Notes under the pieces: generated by a model
Database searches by the model: none
Seen by the model: only the letters and a program-made list of their open reading frames with translations
Told to the model about the DNA's origin: nothing
Shown: in pieces, positions 1 through 12,113 of the stretch
Layout of the letters: each line of letters begins with the position of its first letter
Numbering within the stretch: the stretch's first letter is position 1
Made by a program: the position numbers and the translations under genes
Assembly: GCF_901709675.1 (NCBI RefSeq)
Contig: NC_051091.1
Location: forward strand, 6,668,967 to 6,732,966
Direction: 5' to 3'
Length of the DNA: 64,000 nucleotides
Source of the DNA: Syngnathus acus
Taxonomy: Eukaryota > Chordata > Actinopteri > Syngnathiformes > Syngnathidae

Positions 1-3000
1 GAATAGAGCCAGAAAGATCGGCACTAATCCCTCTAATCCGGCCTGGTGGAACACGAAGAAAAAAATAGCCCATGACAAACAAGTGCAAAATAGCCTGGAA
101 GTCACACTTGAGCAACTTAAACTGAAAAAGCTTTTTAATTGTGGACAAAGATGGGACAGCCATTATGACTCCTAGTCTTGCTTTCACATATACTGTAAAT
201 CTGGCCTGCCACAAAATACCTTTCATCAGAGAGCTCACGGATATTGACCTTGTCACGAAGAACACCATACTTGCGCTGTCAGTCAGGAAACAGAAACATC
301 ATTTGTCAACATGTCAAATGGCAGATTTTTGTGACACTTAATATGACAGAGGACATTTCTTGAACAGCCCTCTTCAAGTCATCAACACCCAGCATGCCCA
401 TTGGAATTTCCATCTATTGTAGCATAACACAAAAAGTCCCTTAGCAATGTCCAGAAAAAACAAAACATTGTGCAAGGATGTGGCAAGTCCAAGAATAACA
501 AGAAGAAGAAGAAGGGAGGGGCAGCTGATGTAACAGTTCTTAAGCAGCCCGGCAGGCTGTGCACCATGAGGTCCCAGGTCCGAATAAGAAGCAGAGAAGG
601 GTAGAAATGGAACATAGTGTGGTACGAATCGATATACTTTTATCTTCTAAACAGAACCAGTGCAGCTGTGAGAGGGACAGAGTGAAAGCGCGTTTGACTG
701 ACATGAAAGTGGGTTGATGTATTATTGAATCAAGGCCGCGGTAGCTCCAGGGCTTTACAGCACATTCGGGTGTCCCAGAAATTTAAATGGCACACCTGTG
801 AGGACGCAGCAACATTTGTGTTGTCGGACCCCAAAAGGGATTAAAACGGTTTAGGATCCTGCGAGAAACAATCTGTCGGACTTAGTCTGGAGATTTACCT
901 GGAATCATTTTTGCACTGGCCAGGTGGAAGCATGCAAAGCTCCACTGAGTAGCACAGTATGTATGTAGGATCCCATCCAGACAAAACAGGAATGGATTCA
1001 AAAGACCCCAAACACGAGCCAGCTTCTCTGGCACAGGACGCATACGTAGTGGAAAAGGTTTTACCTGCATAGTGATCTGATGGGTCATTGATCCTCTCAT
1101 CTCACATGAGCTAAATCCAATAGGCAAATCCTTCTGGGTCACCAAACATATACACGATAAGTGCACACTAAATATACAACGCGCTATTGTCATTTCGTAT
1201 GGCTGGGTATCTATTAATACGCAAAGACTGCCCCACACACGAGACAAATTAACAAAGGAAAGTTTTTGCTGGCTGACACCAATATAACAAATGTGGAGGT
1301 CACGTTTGTGAATGTTTGTTGACAGAACCTTGGCCCGCAAAGGGGATGCTGACATTATGTTTGATATTTGTAAAAATGCCTCTACTCACATGAAACTACA
1401 AACTTGCCAGGATGACTGTAACGGCATACTTATTGTGCAGGAGGGCATTAAATATAATAATATAATATACATAATTAAAAATGTATGTAGTAGTATTTAT
1501 TCATTTACACATTTATTTAATTTATCATTTTAAAGATTTTCTGATTAGATTTTTACTTTTTATATTATTTCATAGATATTTTTGCAATTTATTTTCAATG
1601 ATATGTTTTAAATTAGTTTTTATTTTCACTTATATTTTTATTTGGGTAATTTTCATCTTGCAATGCAGAAGGAAATGAGGAGGCGGTCTTAACTGTGCCC
1701 TGGGTTAGCATTCTGCTAACGCGGTGACAGAATAGGTGGACAAAGGAGAAAAATTCTTGAAACACTTCATCCTACATTTCATCGGGCATTATCAGCCATC
1801 CACAGCCACACGTGACATGGCTGGAAGAAGAATGAGAGTGGCCTGTATATCTCAGCACACTGGCAACATCCCTCGAACCAGATTTAAACACACGCATCTC
1901 TTCCACCACCACAAACGACATTCCTTACACACCTTATCGCACACTATTAAAAGCTAACACTGGCCTAAGCACAATGGAATGCCCCTCAGTTGTACTCTGC
2001 ACACCACCGTGCAAAGCCAAACTGAATTTGCATGCAACTCAGTCTTACCCAAAAAGGAGAACTCACAGCAGGCATCACACGCCACTTAAAGTATCCATTA
2101 TAGATTATGTTTCAAAAATAGAAGCGATTTTGTATCACAATGTAATATGACCCTGAAAGTTAAACAGGTTAACCCAGAAGGAGCGTGAAACCAAAACTGA
2201 TGGAAATGCGAAGCCGTGAAACAGAAAGCTGATATCATCATGTCGCCAATGCAATAATTGCGATGAGAAGACAGCTCCAGGACATTCAATATTGTAAAAG
2301 AATACTGCATGCAGAAGGGCAAACAGTCTCACGCCCCACCAGCCATGCCAGATGAAAACCAATGCTCGGAACAAGACCCAACACGTGCAGAGCAGTCACA
2401 TATTAAGATAATCGAAGATTTTCTCACAAATGTATGCACATATTTTTGCACATAGGAGGGAGCATTTATGAGTGGTAACAGTTCAGACATGTTCCGTTGG
2501 TCGTGTAGACTGCCGCCAAGATAGATCCAATAAACGATGCACCCTAACACCTGCCCTATAAATCATGCCCACTCAAAGTGTAAACTTGAGAGGCTCCTGG
2601 CAAAATGTATCGTAAAGCTCATTTTCATGTAGGCAATAAAGCAATTTTATCAAGCGTTACTCGGAGGAGATGCATTTGCAGTTTTAATATTTGGGATTTG
2701 ACAAGTGAAATGCTGCCCTTTGGATAGTGGCTGAAAAGTGAAAGTCATGATGTATGCGTCATGTTTTGTGACTTCATATTAGACCTTGAAGCAACCTGAA
2801 GGCACTGGCTGAGGCTGATAGATTCTATGATTAACTTCTATGCCTGCTGACAATTTTAGGACTATATCAGCGAGTCTGTAGAAATAAATAATAGGCACGC
2901 TATGTGAGCAAGGCCTTCGGCAAGATGTTCATTCAAGCCAAGAAGGCAAATTTATAAACATAGATGCAAAATTTTGTAACGTTTGCATCAATAGGCATGA

Positions 3001-5027
3001 ACCAGCCAAGGCCATCACGTGGGGAACAACTAGGGAATGACAAGGCAAATAATTTAGGGAGACACTAAACCATCTTGCACAAACCTTGTCTACGAGACAC
3101 ACAAATATTCTGGAATCAACACAGAGGCCAAATACTAACTCAAACACTCACGCACAACTGCTAATAATAGTAATTGCATCAAAACCGTTGGCCTCATTCA
3201 CCTTCATAAATTTGGCATATTAGGAGCTTTTCACCTGAGGCCAAGCAAAAAAAAAGAAGATGGTAACCAATTACAACTTTCTCCAACTTGTTCTCGCCTG
3301 CCTATTAAGCTTGGAACAACATGTTCGAGAACAAGAATCGCAGCCATAATAGAATATATGAACTACACATGAGCACATGCAAACGTACATACACACAAAA
3401 TGGGTACACGTGATCTCCATAGGAACAAATGAGGCTTTGTGAAGGCAGACAACGAAGAATGACACACATTAGTCTCACAGCATTAAGAACATTGGCCTTG
3501 AAAAAAATTGAAACAACTATTTTTGGCAACTCACACCAAACGATTGAGCACTTCCTCTCAAACAAAATGGCCTTTAATGAGCTTAATGAGAGGTAAAATA
3601 GAGAGAGGAATGTGTTTATCATACTCTGGCAATGAAACAATTAATTGAAGCCAATCTGCTTCGCTTATCCAGCCTGACAAAAAACACACCTTACTAATCA
3701 GTCTGACTGGTTTCTGCAACAAAGGCCAACAACATTTCTCATGGGCCACAGCTGTGGATAAAATCTGGATCACCCTGCAGAACCACAATTGCACAATTAT
3801 TCCATTTGTGATATGCTACCCACTATAAGGACGGTGAAATAAGGAAGCGCTTGATGCATCAACGGGGATCACCCGAGAGTCTGGACCTGGCATAACAAGG
3901 AGATGAGCCAGGACAAGCCCAAGTCATCTCTTAACTTCATTAAGGAATGTCTTAAATGAAGGCAGTGCGTCTGCCCTCAGGTCTGCATTACGATGACGAT
4001 TCCACAAGAGGGGGAGGGACGATAGAGATTTACTAGATTGATAAAAAGACATCGACTCTTTAAGTTACGACGGTCAAGTCAATACTTTCAAATGAAGAAG
4101 CTTAAAACTTGACTCGGCTAGCGAGCAGAAGAACTAAGCAGCAGACAAGATCATCTCATGCAGTCTCCGGATTATAACTGGTCACACTTTCCATGACTGA
4201 GACACGGTGACTCATTTGTAAGTCCCGCCAATCACGGTGGGATGAGTGAGGGACAGCCCCCGTCAGTCACTTGCACAAGGCCGAAGTCCAAGCGGCTCAG
4301 AGCTTTCGTTCTGGTCTCATACTTGGTCACAAATGGTGTTACAGTCTTTCGTGGAATAAGCGGTATAGAAAAGGGATGGACTTGACATGTTTATGTCCAC
4401 GCAAATGTGAACGCAACTTAAAACGGGAAGTGTCGGCGAAATATCCCCCGCCATGATTGATCTCTAGTTCGTCGAGAGAAGACGTTTGGTCATCAACCAA
4501 GCATCCGCCTGCCGTCAGTGTCCAGTAACAGTCAATCACAGTGTGAAGGAGTCCTCCTTGCATTCTGTCTTATGTAACAGCCACACAACTGCCCTCTCGA
4601 GTAGACCACGGCTAGTCTGACGGACAGCTGTGAAGATCTCTTTCCATTCGGAAGGAATGAATATGGGAAATCGTATACGGATACTGATAATGTGCTGAAA
4701 CTCAAATCATGTCCACCCATGAAAACAAAATAAAGTCTCAAGGGAGTTCAGCGGATATCACTAAGACATGAAAAGAACATCCGTGCATGGAAGCAAAAAC
4801 AAAAATACATGAGCACCAGCTATGATCTAAGTCTTGCTGTACAATATTTCCCTAAGAGGAGAACACATCCAAATAAAACGAATACAGTACATCCAAATGA
4901 ACCATGGAAATGTTCTGTGTTTTTCTTCTCAAACTGTGTGCAAAATATTACATAATTTTTCTGAAGCTAATTTGGAAGGACCGAGCATGATACGAACGTT
5001 TGCAAATTATCTGGGGGCTAATCAGTT

Positions 5028-5082
5028 CTGGGAGTACCACGCCTCTCGCCCAAAGTCAGCTGGGATAGCTCCAGCTCACGAG
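5028..5082 (+). repeat. Fragment of a fish interspersed repeat
   Basis: The run around 5040-5077 (cctctcgcccaaagtcagct, then gggatagctccagc) resembles a very common teleost dispersed repeat whose usual text is 'cctctcgcccgaagtcagctgggataggctccagc'. Only one end of the element is visible, directly abutting the ATGTT microsatellite. Recognition is from memory of the family; a repeat-library search would confirm it. Confidence 0.55.
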
Positions 5083-5117
5083 ATGTTATGTTATGTTATG
5101 TTATGTTATGTTATGTT
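5083..5117 (+). repeat. (ATGTT)n microsatellite
   Basis: Seven uninterrupted copies of the pentamer ATGTT are seen. It lies directly next to a dispersed-repeat fragment, as is usual for microsatellites seeded at the tail of a retrotransposed element. Confidence 0.95.
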
Positions 5118-5689
5118 AAATAACAAAGCCAATCAGAAGTCAGATTTTCTATATTTTAGGCTTGCGGTGATCTGGAACATTGTTACATAAAAGACCAGTT
5201 CCAGTGTGCATCTGCAGAGAAAGACAATCAGGCCTGCTCCAGACTGATATCACAGTCTTTGGAGTGCTTTGGAGGGATAGCCAACCCTGCCAGATGGATT
5301 TACAGCTTGTGTACATTGGAGAGGGAAACACTTTCCTATTAGAAGGGAAGCTTTACTTTCTGGATCCTCTCCAGAAGATGACTTTTCACAGTGTGTCCCT
5401 GATGTACATTTGCATGCGATCTATTTTGAACTGTCTCATTTATAAAGCAGATGGTGCAAACAGCACTGATGCGCCAACAGCGATGACAGAAATGGAAGTC
5501 TGGCAATAGATGAGAAACAACCTGCAATGCAACGACGGTACTTGCAAAGCTCCTTTGCTGACGTGTTGCCATGGTGTATTGAGTAACCGCGATAAGCCTT
5601 GACCACTGACCCATTGATGTGAGTGTTCTCTTCATCTAAGAAAATCAGGGCACCTTCTCATGGCCCATCCGGAGGTCAACCATCCAATC

Positions 5690-5745
5690 GATTTTGCTGC
5701 TCTGTACTTGTAACATATGCAATGACAATAAAATTTGATTTCAAG
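5690..5745 (+). repeat. Possible LINE/SINE 3' tail
   Basis: The run 'ctgtacttgtaac' followed by 'atgcaatgacaataaa' at about 5700-5733 resembles the 3' tails of fish L2/CR1-clade LINEs and their dependent SINEs. No reverse-transcriptase coding sequence is visible upstream, so only a tail-like fragment is claimed. Confidence 0.35.
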
Positions 5746-7962
5746 CCAAGAAACAAAATCTCACTTGTAAATGAATTTTGACTAATGTCAACCATATCTG
5801 CTTTGCGATAAATTGATTTTTTTTATTTCTGTGTAATTTCCACATGAATTTCAAAATAAGTAGAGGATTTTTTTTTTATTATTAACTTTGTTTATTGGAG
5901 AAGAAGAAAATTCTAATCAAAAGAATTGTTTCCATTTCTGATGTGGAAAAATATTGATGACATCCTGAGCTCAGCACACATGCATGTTCAGCACATTCTG
6001 AGAAAAACGCCACCTCCCCATTCTTGGAGTTAGCTCAAGAATTGGTGGGAGGGTTCATTACTTTCTCCTCAGTCTGGCAGGACAATGTCCCTCTTTTGTC
6101 TCAAAGGACACAAGTCGCACACACTTGGGCTCTATGCATAATGGAGTGTTATGTCACAAAACGGTCTTCGTTAAAAAAACAGTTTAGTAATTCTTTTCTC
6201 CTTTCTTATGCTGGCCTTTCAGAATCACAACTATGCAAGCCGCGCAAAACAAAATCGCTACTTGACGAAAGCCTGCCGTGACATCTTTATCAGTGTTGTG
6301 CCATCGAGCTTAACTCGTCCGTCACTGCCTGTAAAGCTGCTCGTAAAGACGGTGACCCGAGGCATCCCGAGAATTGAACACCTTCCGAACATGCTTGGCC
6401 TTCGAGTGATTACAGCGTGCATGAATCACTCAGGAGAGAATGTCTAAGTCAAGACGTCGTAATCAACAAGTCAATATGAACACATAAAATGGGCACTAAA
6501 ACTTCGACTCACATGACAGTGTTTCATTGTTTTCATTAAGCAGTTATTTTGGTGAGTCTCATCTGAAATATTGTGCACTGGACTAAATATGATTTTAAAA
6601 GAGTAATGTAATAAACCACTGAAACTAGTTTTAGGCAGTCATAGCTAGATCCATTTTACAGATGGTGTTCAGAAGTTAAGAAGCAGACTGAATATTAGCT
6701 CTATGTATCATTGTCAGGCTATAAAGTCCTTTTCTATTCTTTTCTGAATGATCAATATGTCGCAACACTGATTTATCAAGCCACCAAAAATGACACGGCG
6801 TGGTGCACAGCTAGTCATCATCTACAAAGGAAAGTTTGTTCAATGACAATGTCAGGTTTCCTTTGCGGCCACCAGGAAACCAAATTACAGCAATGGAAAA
6901 ATGCAGCGGCTGTCACAATGAGAGGAGCGAGACCTTACCTAACCCTGCACACAGGATATTACCTTGCTCCAAATGACATAGCAACACATTAAAGGGTGGA
7001 ACAACCATCAATAAAAGTATGCAAATACTTTTCAATCCGTGACCCATTTCCCTTTAACACAATTTGACTGACTTTGTTAAATGAAGGAATTACATTTCAA
7101 TAAAAGTTACTTCCAAAGCCTGACGTAACACATCTGGCTTGAAACACTCATACCACCCAACGAGACTAAAATGCGTGAAAACACGCACAAATAATACCTT
7201 TTTATTCTTCTGTCAGTCTGTCCACAATGTGAGTTCGCTGACTGCTTTCTGCTTGTTGGTTATCAATGGGCTGTTGATTGGTACATCAGCACACAGCCAA
7301 GTGGCCATTCAGCCCAATTTCAATGGGAGTGACGCAAATCCTCCGTGTTGTTTAAAAAAAAAAAAAAAGTTGCTTGTGACCTGGGCCTGCTGTTGGACTG
7401 TGGCCTGCTACAATATGTACAACATGAGCCAGAACCAGAAACTTGCAAAGTGGGCCTGGGGGTGTTAATTAGATTTCAATTTTATCACGCAACAGCAACT
7501 GCAAGAAAGATTTTGAACAACATTGCTATGGAAATGGAATATTAACATGCACAATTGCTTGTGGAAGCAGCACCTACACAACAGACATTACATGTCCTGT
7601 TGCAAATATGAAAAAACAGGCTTAACTCCCTCACGTGCAAGGTTGTGCTTTAGTATTCAGATCAGTTTATGATTGATATTATTATTATAGGACATTAATT
7701 TATATTTATGCACAACCATGTTATCTACTTGTTTATGGCCAGCCCTCATTTGTATGTCATGGAATTATAATAAATGTAATATTGTACATACAAATATTGA
7801 GGATAATTATTGAGCAATACTGCCATCTACAGCTCAAACAGAGTGTGACACGATTGTCATTTATTAATTTGGCCCACCACGTGAGGAAGAGTTGAATCGG
7901 GAATTTGTAAACAAGTCACAATGTAGTAATGTAATGTTCTTGGTACAAAAGCTGTCACCCGA

Positions 7963-8035
7963 TGCCGAAACCCGGGATCGAACCAGGGACCTTTAGATCT
8001 TCAGTCTAACGCTCTCCCAACTGAGCTATTTCGGC
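7963..8035 (-). tRNA. tRNA-Phe (anticodon GAA)
   Basis: The minus strand reads as a complete 73-nt tRNA. The acceptor stem is GCCGAAA paired with TTTCGGC plus discriminator A. The D-arm holds AGCTCAGTTGGGAGAGC, the anticodon loop CTGAAGA has anticodon GAA, and the T-arm holds GGTTCGATCCC. Internal A and B boxes for RNA polymerase III are therefore intact. A TTTT terminator lies about 14 nt downstream (aaaa at 7947-7950 on the plus strand). CCA is not encoded, as expected for a nuclear eukaryotic gene. The gene body is identical to the copy at 39722-39794, while most of the flanking sequence differs. Confidence 0.97.
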
Positions 8036-8127
8036 GTGCTGTCTATTGCTGCCCAACAGGGGTCAGTGTCAGGAAGGTGGATTTTCATCGCAAAATCTTG
8101 TCCCTTGTCTCGTATAATCTACACCAA

Positions 8128-8457
8128 GAGTGTCAAACTCATTTTTGTCACAGGCCGCATCATAGTTAGTTTCCTTCAGAGGGCCGTTATGACTGTCAAC
8201 CCAAATAAATGTATGAACGCCTCATATTATATACAGTATGATACAAAAGAAACTGAAATTATTCATTTTCAAATCAGACGATTGGAAACTTTTCAAATAT
8301 TTTAAAAAGGACGATTTTTAAAAGTTAAGACAATTTGCAATTTCAGTAATGACACAAATTTGCACAATTTGTCTTTGCGGGCCACAGAAAATGATGCGGC
8401 GGGCCGTATTTGGCCCCCGGGCCTTTAGTTGATCTACACTCAAGCATATTTGACACC
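8128..8457. mobile_element. Non-autonomous element with short terminal inverted repeats
   Basis: The segment begins with AGTGTCAAACTC and ends with ATTTGACACC, giving inverted termini of about 9 nt, with CCAAG-like sequence at both outer edges that could be a target-site duplication. Inside are the phrases 'cagagggccgttatgac' near 8175 and 'gcgggccgtatttggccccc' near 8400, which I recognise from a widespread fish dispersed repeat. No transposase is encoded, so this is a non-autonomous DNA-transposon-like copy. The superfamily is not assigned. Confidence 0.7.
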
Positions 8458-8738
8458 AAGGTCTTGCACATCATAAAAATGTGATTTTCTAACATATTCA
8501 AGTTGTTTTTCCTCATAGTGCAATTAACAGCAATGGTTATGTGAAAGGAAACAAAGAAGGGACAATAAAAACTAAGTCCAACTCATTGTCGATTACTCTA
8601 TGTTCAATGCAAAATTCGATTACTTACATATTAGGAAGGAGACTCTGCACAGTTTGCTTCTTCCAGCCTGGAATATGAAATCCTATTCTTTTCTTTCTGT
8701 CAACAGGCTCACTCTCGCTCAGGCAACCGTGGTCCCAC

Positions 8739-8860
8739 GAGAGCCTTGACCTGCCCGTGTTGCATGTCTCACTGCTGCAACACACCTGATTTGAGCTGAT
8801 CATTTGAAACTAGGTGTGGTGCAGCAGGGAGACCTGCAACACAGGCAGGTAAAGGCTCTC
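8739..8860. mobile_element. Hairpin MITE-like palindrome
   Basis: The two halves are near-perfect reverse complements. The left arm reads 'gagagccttgacctgcccgt', then 'gttgcatgtctc' and 'tgctgcaacacacct'. The right arm ends '...gagacctgcaacacaggcag', then 'gtaaaggctctc'. The arms are roughly 50 nt around a short central loop (tgatttgagctgatcatt). No coding capacity is present. This fits a miniature inverted-repeat element able to fold into a long hairpin. It could also yield small RNAs if transcribed, which is inference only. Confidence 0.75.
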
Positions 8861-10634
8861 ATTGGACTGGGGTACCTGCTCGAGTTAGTACCATACAAAT
8901 TTCAACACTACTCTGTATCATGTTTGTAATTGAATAAATAAACATGAGCAAAGACTAGCTGGTCATTTATTCATAGCCTTGATTCAGATTAAAATAAGAG
9001 TACATTCATATTAGCACATCATTAAAAAAAAAAAGGAAAAACACATTGGAACAGTATCAACATATATCTTTCTGTTCTTGTTTACATTCAGCAGCGCTTT
9101 AATAGCATGTGAGACATCCCATGGCCTCTGCGATGAGCTTGAGTGTGTGCAAAGCGTGAGAGTGGTGAACACACAAGCACGCTTAACAAAAGTCAAGAGC
9201 CAACACAGGTAACCACTTCATCTGCGGTGACACTTTTAGTTGTGCTTGCGCCGAGCCATGGGACCAGATAGATGTCTGGGTTGCATCTGACATGAGCCAG
9301 CTGCAACCCAAAGAAAATCTACAATACGTCTGCATAAGATCACATGTTAACATTGCCATTCTCCACTTCGTATATACAGCGTGTACATTTGTGTTATTTT
9401 TCAGGAAGAGTTTTTGTCATCTGTGATTACATTCTTGGATGATGCAAGACAAAATGCTTTTATTTTTTTTTGTGCTCATATAAAATCTCTTTTGCTTCAA
9501 TTTCTAAATATATTCAATCAAGGGTATTATGATACATTTTTTCTCTCTCACACACTATCTTCTTAAATGTCAGCATCAAAATACAATTTATAGATACAAA
9601 ATTATTAAAGTTACACTTCAATAATAACACTGTCATCTGACCATACAGTAACAACCTCATATTAGGTCAACACATTTTACTATTTCACAGTTGCTCATAA
9701 TGATCCTCTGACCGCCCCCCCCCCCTCCCTCCCTCCTACACTCTGACATAATTCAACCTCAGCGCCATATTTAATGCGGTACACACTGTGCCCTCAGTGA
9801 GCTTGTAAATATACAACCGGGGTTCAGCTGTGTTTGTGACAAACGACACGTCAGAACACATAATTAAAGTTGAGGTCATATCAAACAAAACTTTAAATAT
9901 TTCTACAAACATTAGCGAGCATTCTTTTAAAGCTATCTTTGAGCTTCCCAGTGGGTGGCAAATGTGATCATCTGACGGCTGAGCGTATTTTTCGGGAGCA
10001 CTTACATAAGTACTGTCGTGAGAAGCTTCATCATTCAAGTCCAGATGTAAACAGCATCAACCAGATTAAAATACAGAATTATAGGTCATGGTTGCTGTTG
10101 CTATTCAAGCAATCGTTGATTATTGGTTTGAACAGAATGTGTGATTTTCGACTTGTGAGATCTACTGGAAGCGTCATTAAGAGCAAGGCGAAGAACGCTT
10201 TAGCCAACGGATGGTAAATACCGTACCACGTATTGCTATTCCAATATTCATTGTTCCCATAGAGCAGAGAACATTAAGACCAGGCGCTAAGGAAGTCAGG
10301 TTTAGTGCCTTTAAAGCATGTGGGGGCAGTAAAACTACAAATAAATATTTTTTTAGTCACAGATTTCGAGTGGTACCGCAATATGTCCCCCGCGATAAAC
10401 AGAGGTTCCCTGTATGACAGAATATTCATTTGAAAGTTTGCTGCTTTGTGATTTTGTTCAGCTGCAGCACACAGAGACGACGACAACGTGCCCGAGGTGA
10501 CTGCTCGCTCTGTTTGCTGCTTGTTCAAAAGCGCATCCCATACGTGCACGTCTGTTTGTCAGCAGCTAGCTTCACGCTTGAGTGAGAGAGAGCGGAGTTT
10601 AACGATCAGCAACCTTGCAATGCGTGCCTGTGCT
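8861..10634. other. Gene-free stretch, probably including the gpr22-like 3' UTR
   Basis: No protein gene is recognised. The part next to 10634 should hold the 3' UTR of the minus-strand GPR22-like gene. Plus-strand TTTATT (AATAAA on the minus strand) occurs near 9460, but no cleavage site can be chosen. A C-rich tract is at about 9714-9728. The phrase 'gcgataaacagaggttcc' near 10392-10409 recurs in related form near 34591-34604 inside an hmces intron, which suggests a shared dispersed repeat. Confidence 0.5.
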
Positions 10635-12113
10635 TCACACGGCCTCCGCCAGGCAGCGGTCCGAACCTTCGCTGGCTTCCAGCCGCATCTGCCGGCCGTT
10701 TTTTCTGTTTTCCACCCAAGAGTTGTGGATAACAGTGGCACCTGGTGAAGGGTCCACCTGAAGCAAGGACACCACTCTCTTCTTCACCTTGGCTCGAAGA
10801 GCACGTCGGAGCTTCTGCCGCGTGAAGGCGTAAAGCAGAGGGTGCGACACTGTGGTGCCGTAGGCCAAAGCCAAGAACCACATGCGTACGCTGACCAGAG
10901 GGTCACTGGGACCGAGGACCAGGATTAGCATGTTGACCACAGACAGAGGAGCCCAGCAAGCGAGGAAGGTGGAGATGATGATGAGGGACATCCTGAAAAC
11001 GCGGCGCTGGCGCTCCCGCCGATCTCGATGTCGCCGCACCGCGCGCCGTAGGGTGATGATAGCCGACACGGAGGCCTGGACGCCCATCGTGGTCGGCACA
11101 TGGGAGATGGGGCCTGCGTCGGACGTGACCAGAGGGGCAGACGACGACAGGGCGTGGGAGGAGGCTGCTGTGTGAGTGGCTGATGAAAAAGGGATGAGAG
11201 GCGGGTGGCTGAGTTGCTTCGTGGCATCTGCGGTGCATTGTTCCCCTTCTGGCCTGCCGCTACTAATCCTTCTGAGCTTGGTCGTTTTTTTAGGAGATTT
11301 TTTGTGGAGGCCCGTGCAGGAGGGGCCGATGAGCCTCTGGGTTTTCTTCATGTGCGTGCCGATTCTGAAATTTAAAGCCCTCAGGATTCGGGAGTAGGTG
11401 AACAGCATTGCTGTGACAGTGGTAAAGAAGATGGGAACCTGCAGAATTAGGTGGTAATACGTCCCCGGGCCCAAGTGGTGGCCCTGCTCACCGATGCACA
11501 ACAGGGTCCGGTTACGCCACGCTGGTACCATTGTGGCCCCGATGTCGCCGGAGGACACAGACAAAGGCGGCTCCTCGCCACTTGACAGTTGATCCTCCAG
11601 GAGCGGGATGAAAAACACAGCGACAGACGTGAGCCACACGGCCGCCAGGATTAGCGCCGCCTTGCGTGTGGTCAGCAGCCTGTTGGCCGGACGCACCGAG
11701 ATGTCGTATCGGTCCAAGCTGATGACCAGGATGTTGACGGCCGTGGCGACGCTGGCGAAGGTGACGCAGGCTTCGTGAAAGCAGCACAGCACGGCCAGGT
11801 TGGGCCCCGGGGGCAGCAGTACCACCACCAGCGTGAGAGGCAAGCACAGCACGCACACCGCCACATCCAGCACGTGCAGGCTCACCGTCACCATGTTGCT
11901 GACCGAGTCCACTAAATTAGACTGGGAGCAGTACAGCACCAGCACTGTCAGGTTGCTGCTGAAACCCAACAACAGCTCCAGCATGAGCACGGCAGCGAGT
12001 GACACCTGGAACCCGAGGGAGTACGGCATGGACCATGATGCTGGGTTGGAGGGTTCATCTCCCTGCTCCTCCCCAAGGCCGACCAAGCTCGAGGTGTAGC
12101 TGTCGGCCTCCAT
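10635..12113 (-). CDS. gpr22: GPR22-family orphan G protein-coupled receptor
   Basis: This is an intronless 492-residue reading frame for a class A GPCR of the plasma membrane, ligand unknown. Seven hydrophobic segments are visible. Family marks include FQVSLAAVLMLELLLG (TM1 start, near 35-50), the NLTVLVLYC run near 54-62, CFHEACV in TM3, the DRYD variant of the DRY motif at 134-137, FRMSLIIISTFLACWAPLSV (TM6) and HPLLYAF (424-430) replacing NPxxY. These match vertebrate GPR22. N-glycosylation sequons are at N54 and near N201. Intracellular loop 3 (about 250-372) is long and Ser/Thr-rich, making the protein longer than the roughly 430-residue mammalian form. The start at 12113 is the first Met before the conserved N-terminus. 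Teleosts can carry two gpr22 copies and I cannot say which this is. Human GPR22 is on chromosome 7, away from its neighbours here. Confidence 0.88.
   Translation of the reverse strand: MEADSYTSSLVGLGEEQGDEPSNPASWSMPYSLGFQVSLAAVLMLELLLGFSSNLTVLVLYCSQSNLVDSVSNMVTVSLHVLDVAVCVLCLPLTLVVVLLPPGPNLAVLCCFHEACVTFASVATAVNILVISLDRYDISVRPANRLLTTRKAALILAAVWLTSVAVFFIPLLEDQLSSGEEPPLSVSSGDIGATMVPAWRNRTLLCIGEQGHHLGPGTYYHLILQVPIFFTTVTAMLFTYSRILRALNFRIGTHMKKTQRLIGPSCTGLHKKSPKKTTKLRRISSGRPEGEQCTADATKQLSHPPLIPFSSATHTAASSHALSSSAPLVTSDAGPISHVPTTMGVQASVSAIITLRRAVRRHRDRRERQRRVFRMSLIIISTFLACWAPLSVVNMLILVLGPSDPLVSVRMWFLALAYGTTVSHPLLYAFTRQKLRRALRAKVKKRVVSLLQVDPSPGATVIHNSWVENRKNGRQMRLEASEGSDRCLAEAV

Larger units (their letters stand above)
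1..7962. other. Gene-free stretch, left flank
   Basis: I see no supportable protein gene here. All reading frames are short, with low-complexity or AT-rich composition and no recognisable domain. The longest, a 157-residue minus frame at 882-1355, has no family resemblance. The stretch may be flanking sequence or an intron of a gene outside the window. Items worth noting inside it are a 7-unit ATGTT microsatellite, a short fish repeat fragment at about 5030-5082, and a LINE-like tail at about 5695-5742, each listed separately. Confidence 0.6.

Noticed and set aside
882-1355. 157-residue minus-strand reading frame
   Set aside because: No domain, no family resemblance, Cys/Leu-rich composition of random AT-mixed DNA, and no splice context.
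1697-1726. Small palindrome gttagcattctgctaac
   Set aside because: It is short, isolated and not near any gene or motif family, so chance is sufficient.
5180-5509. 109-residue plus frame
   Set aside because: No family resemblance. Its surroundings contain repeat fragments and no splice signals.
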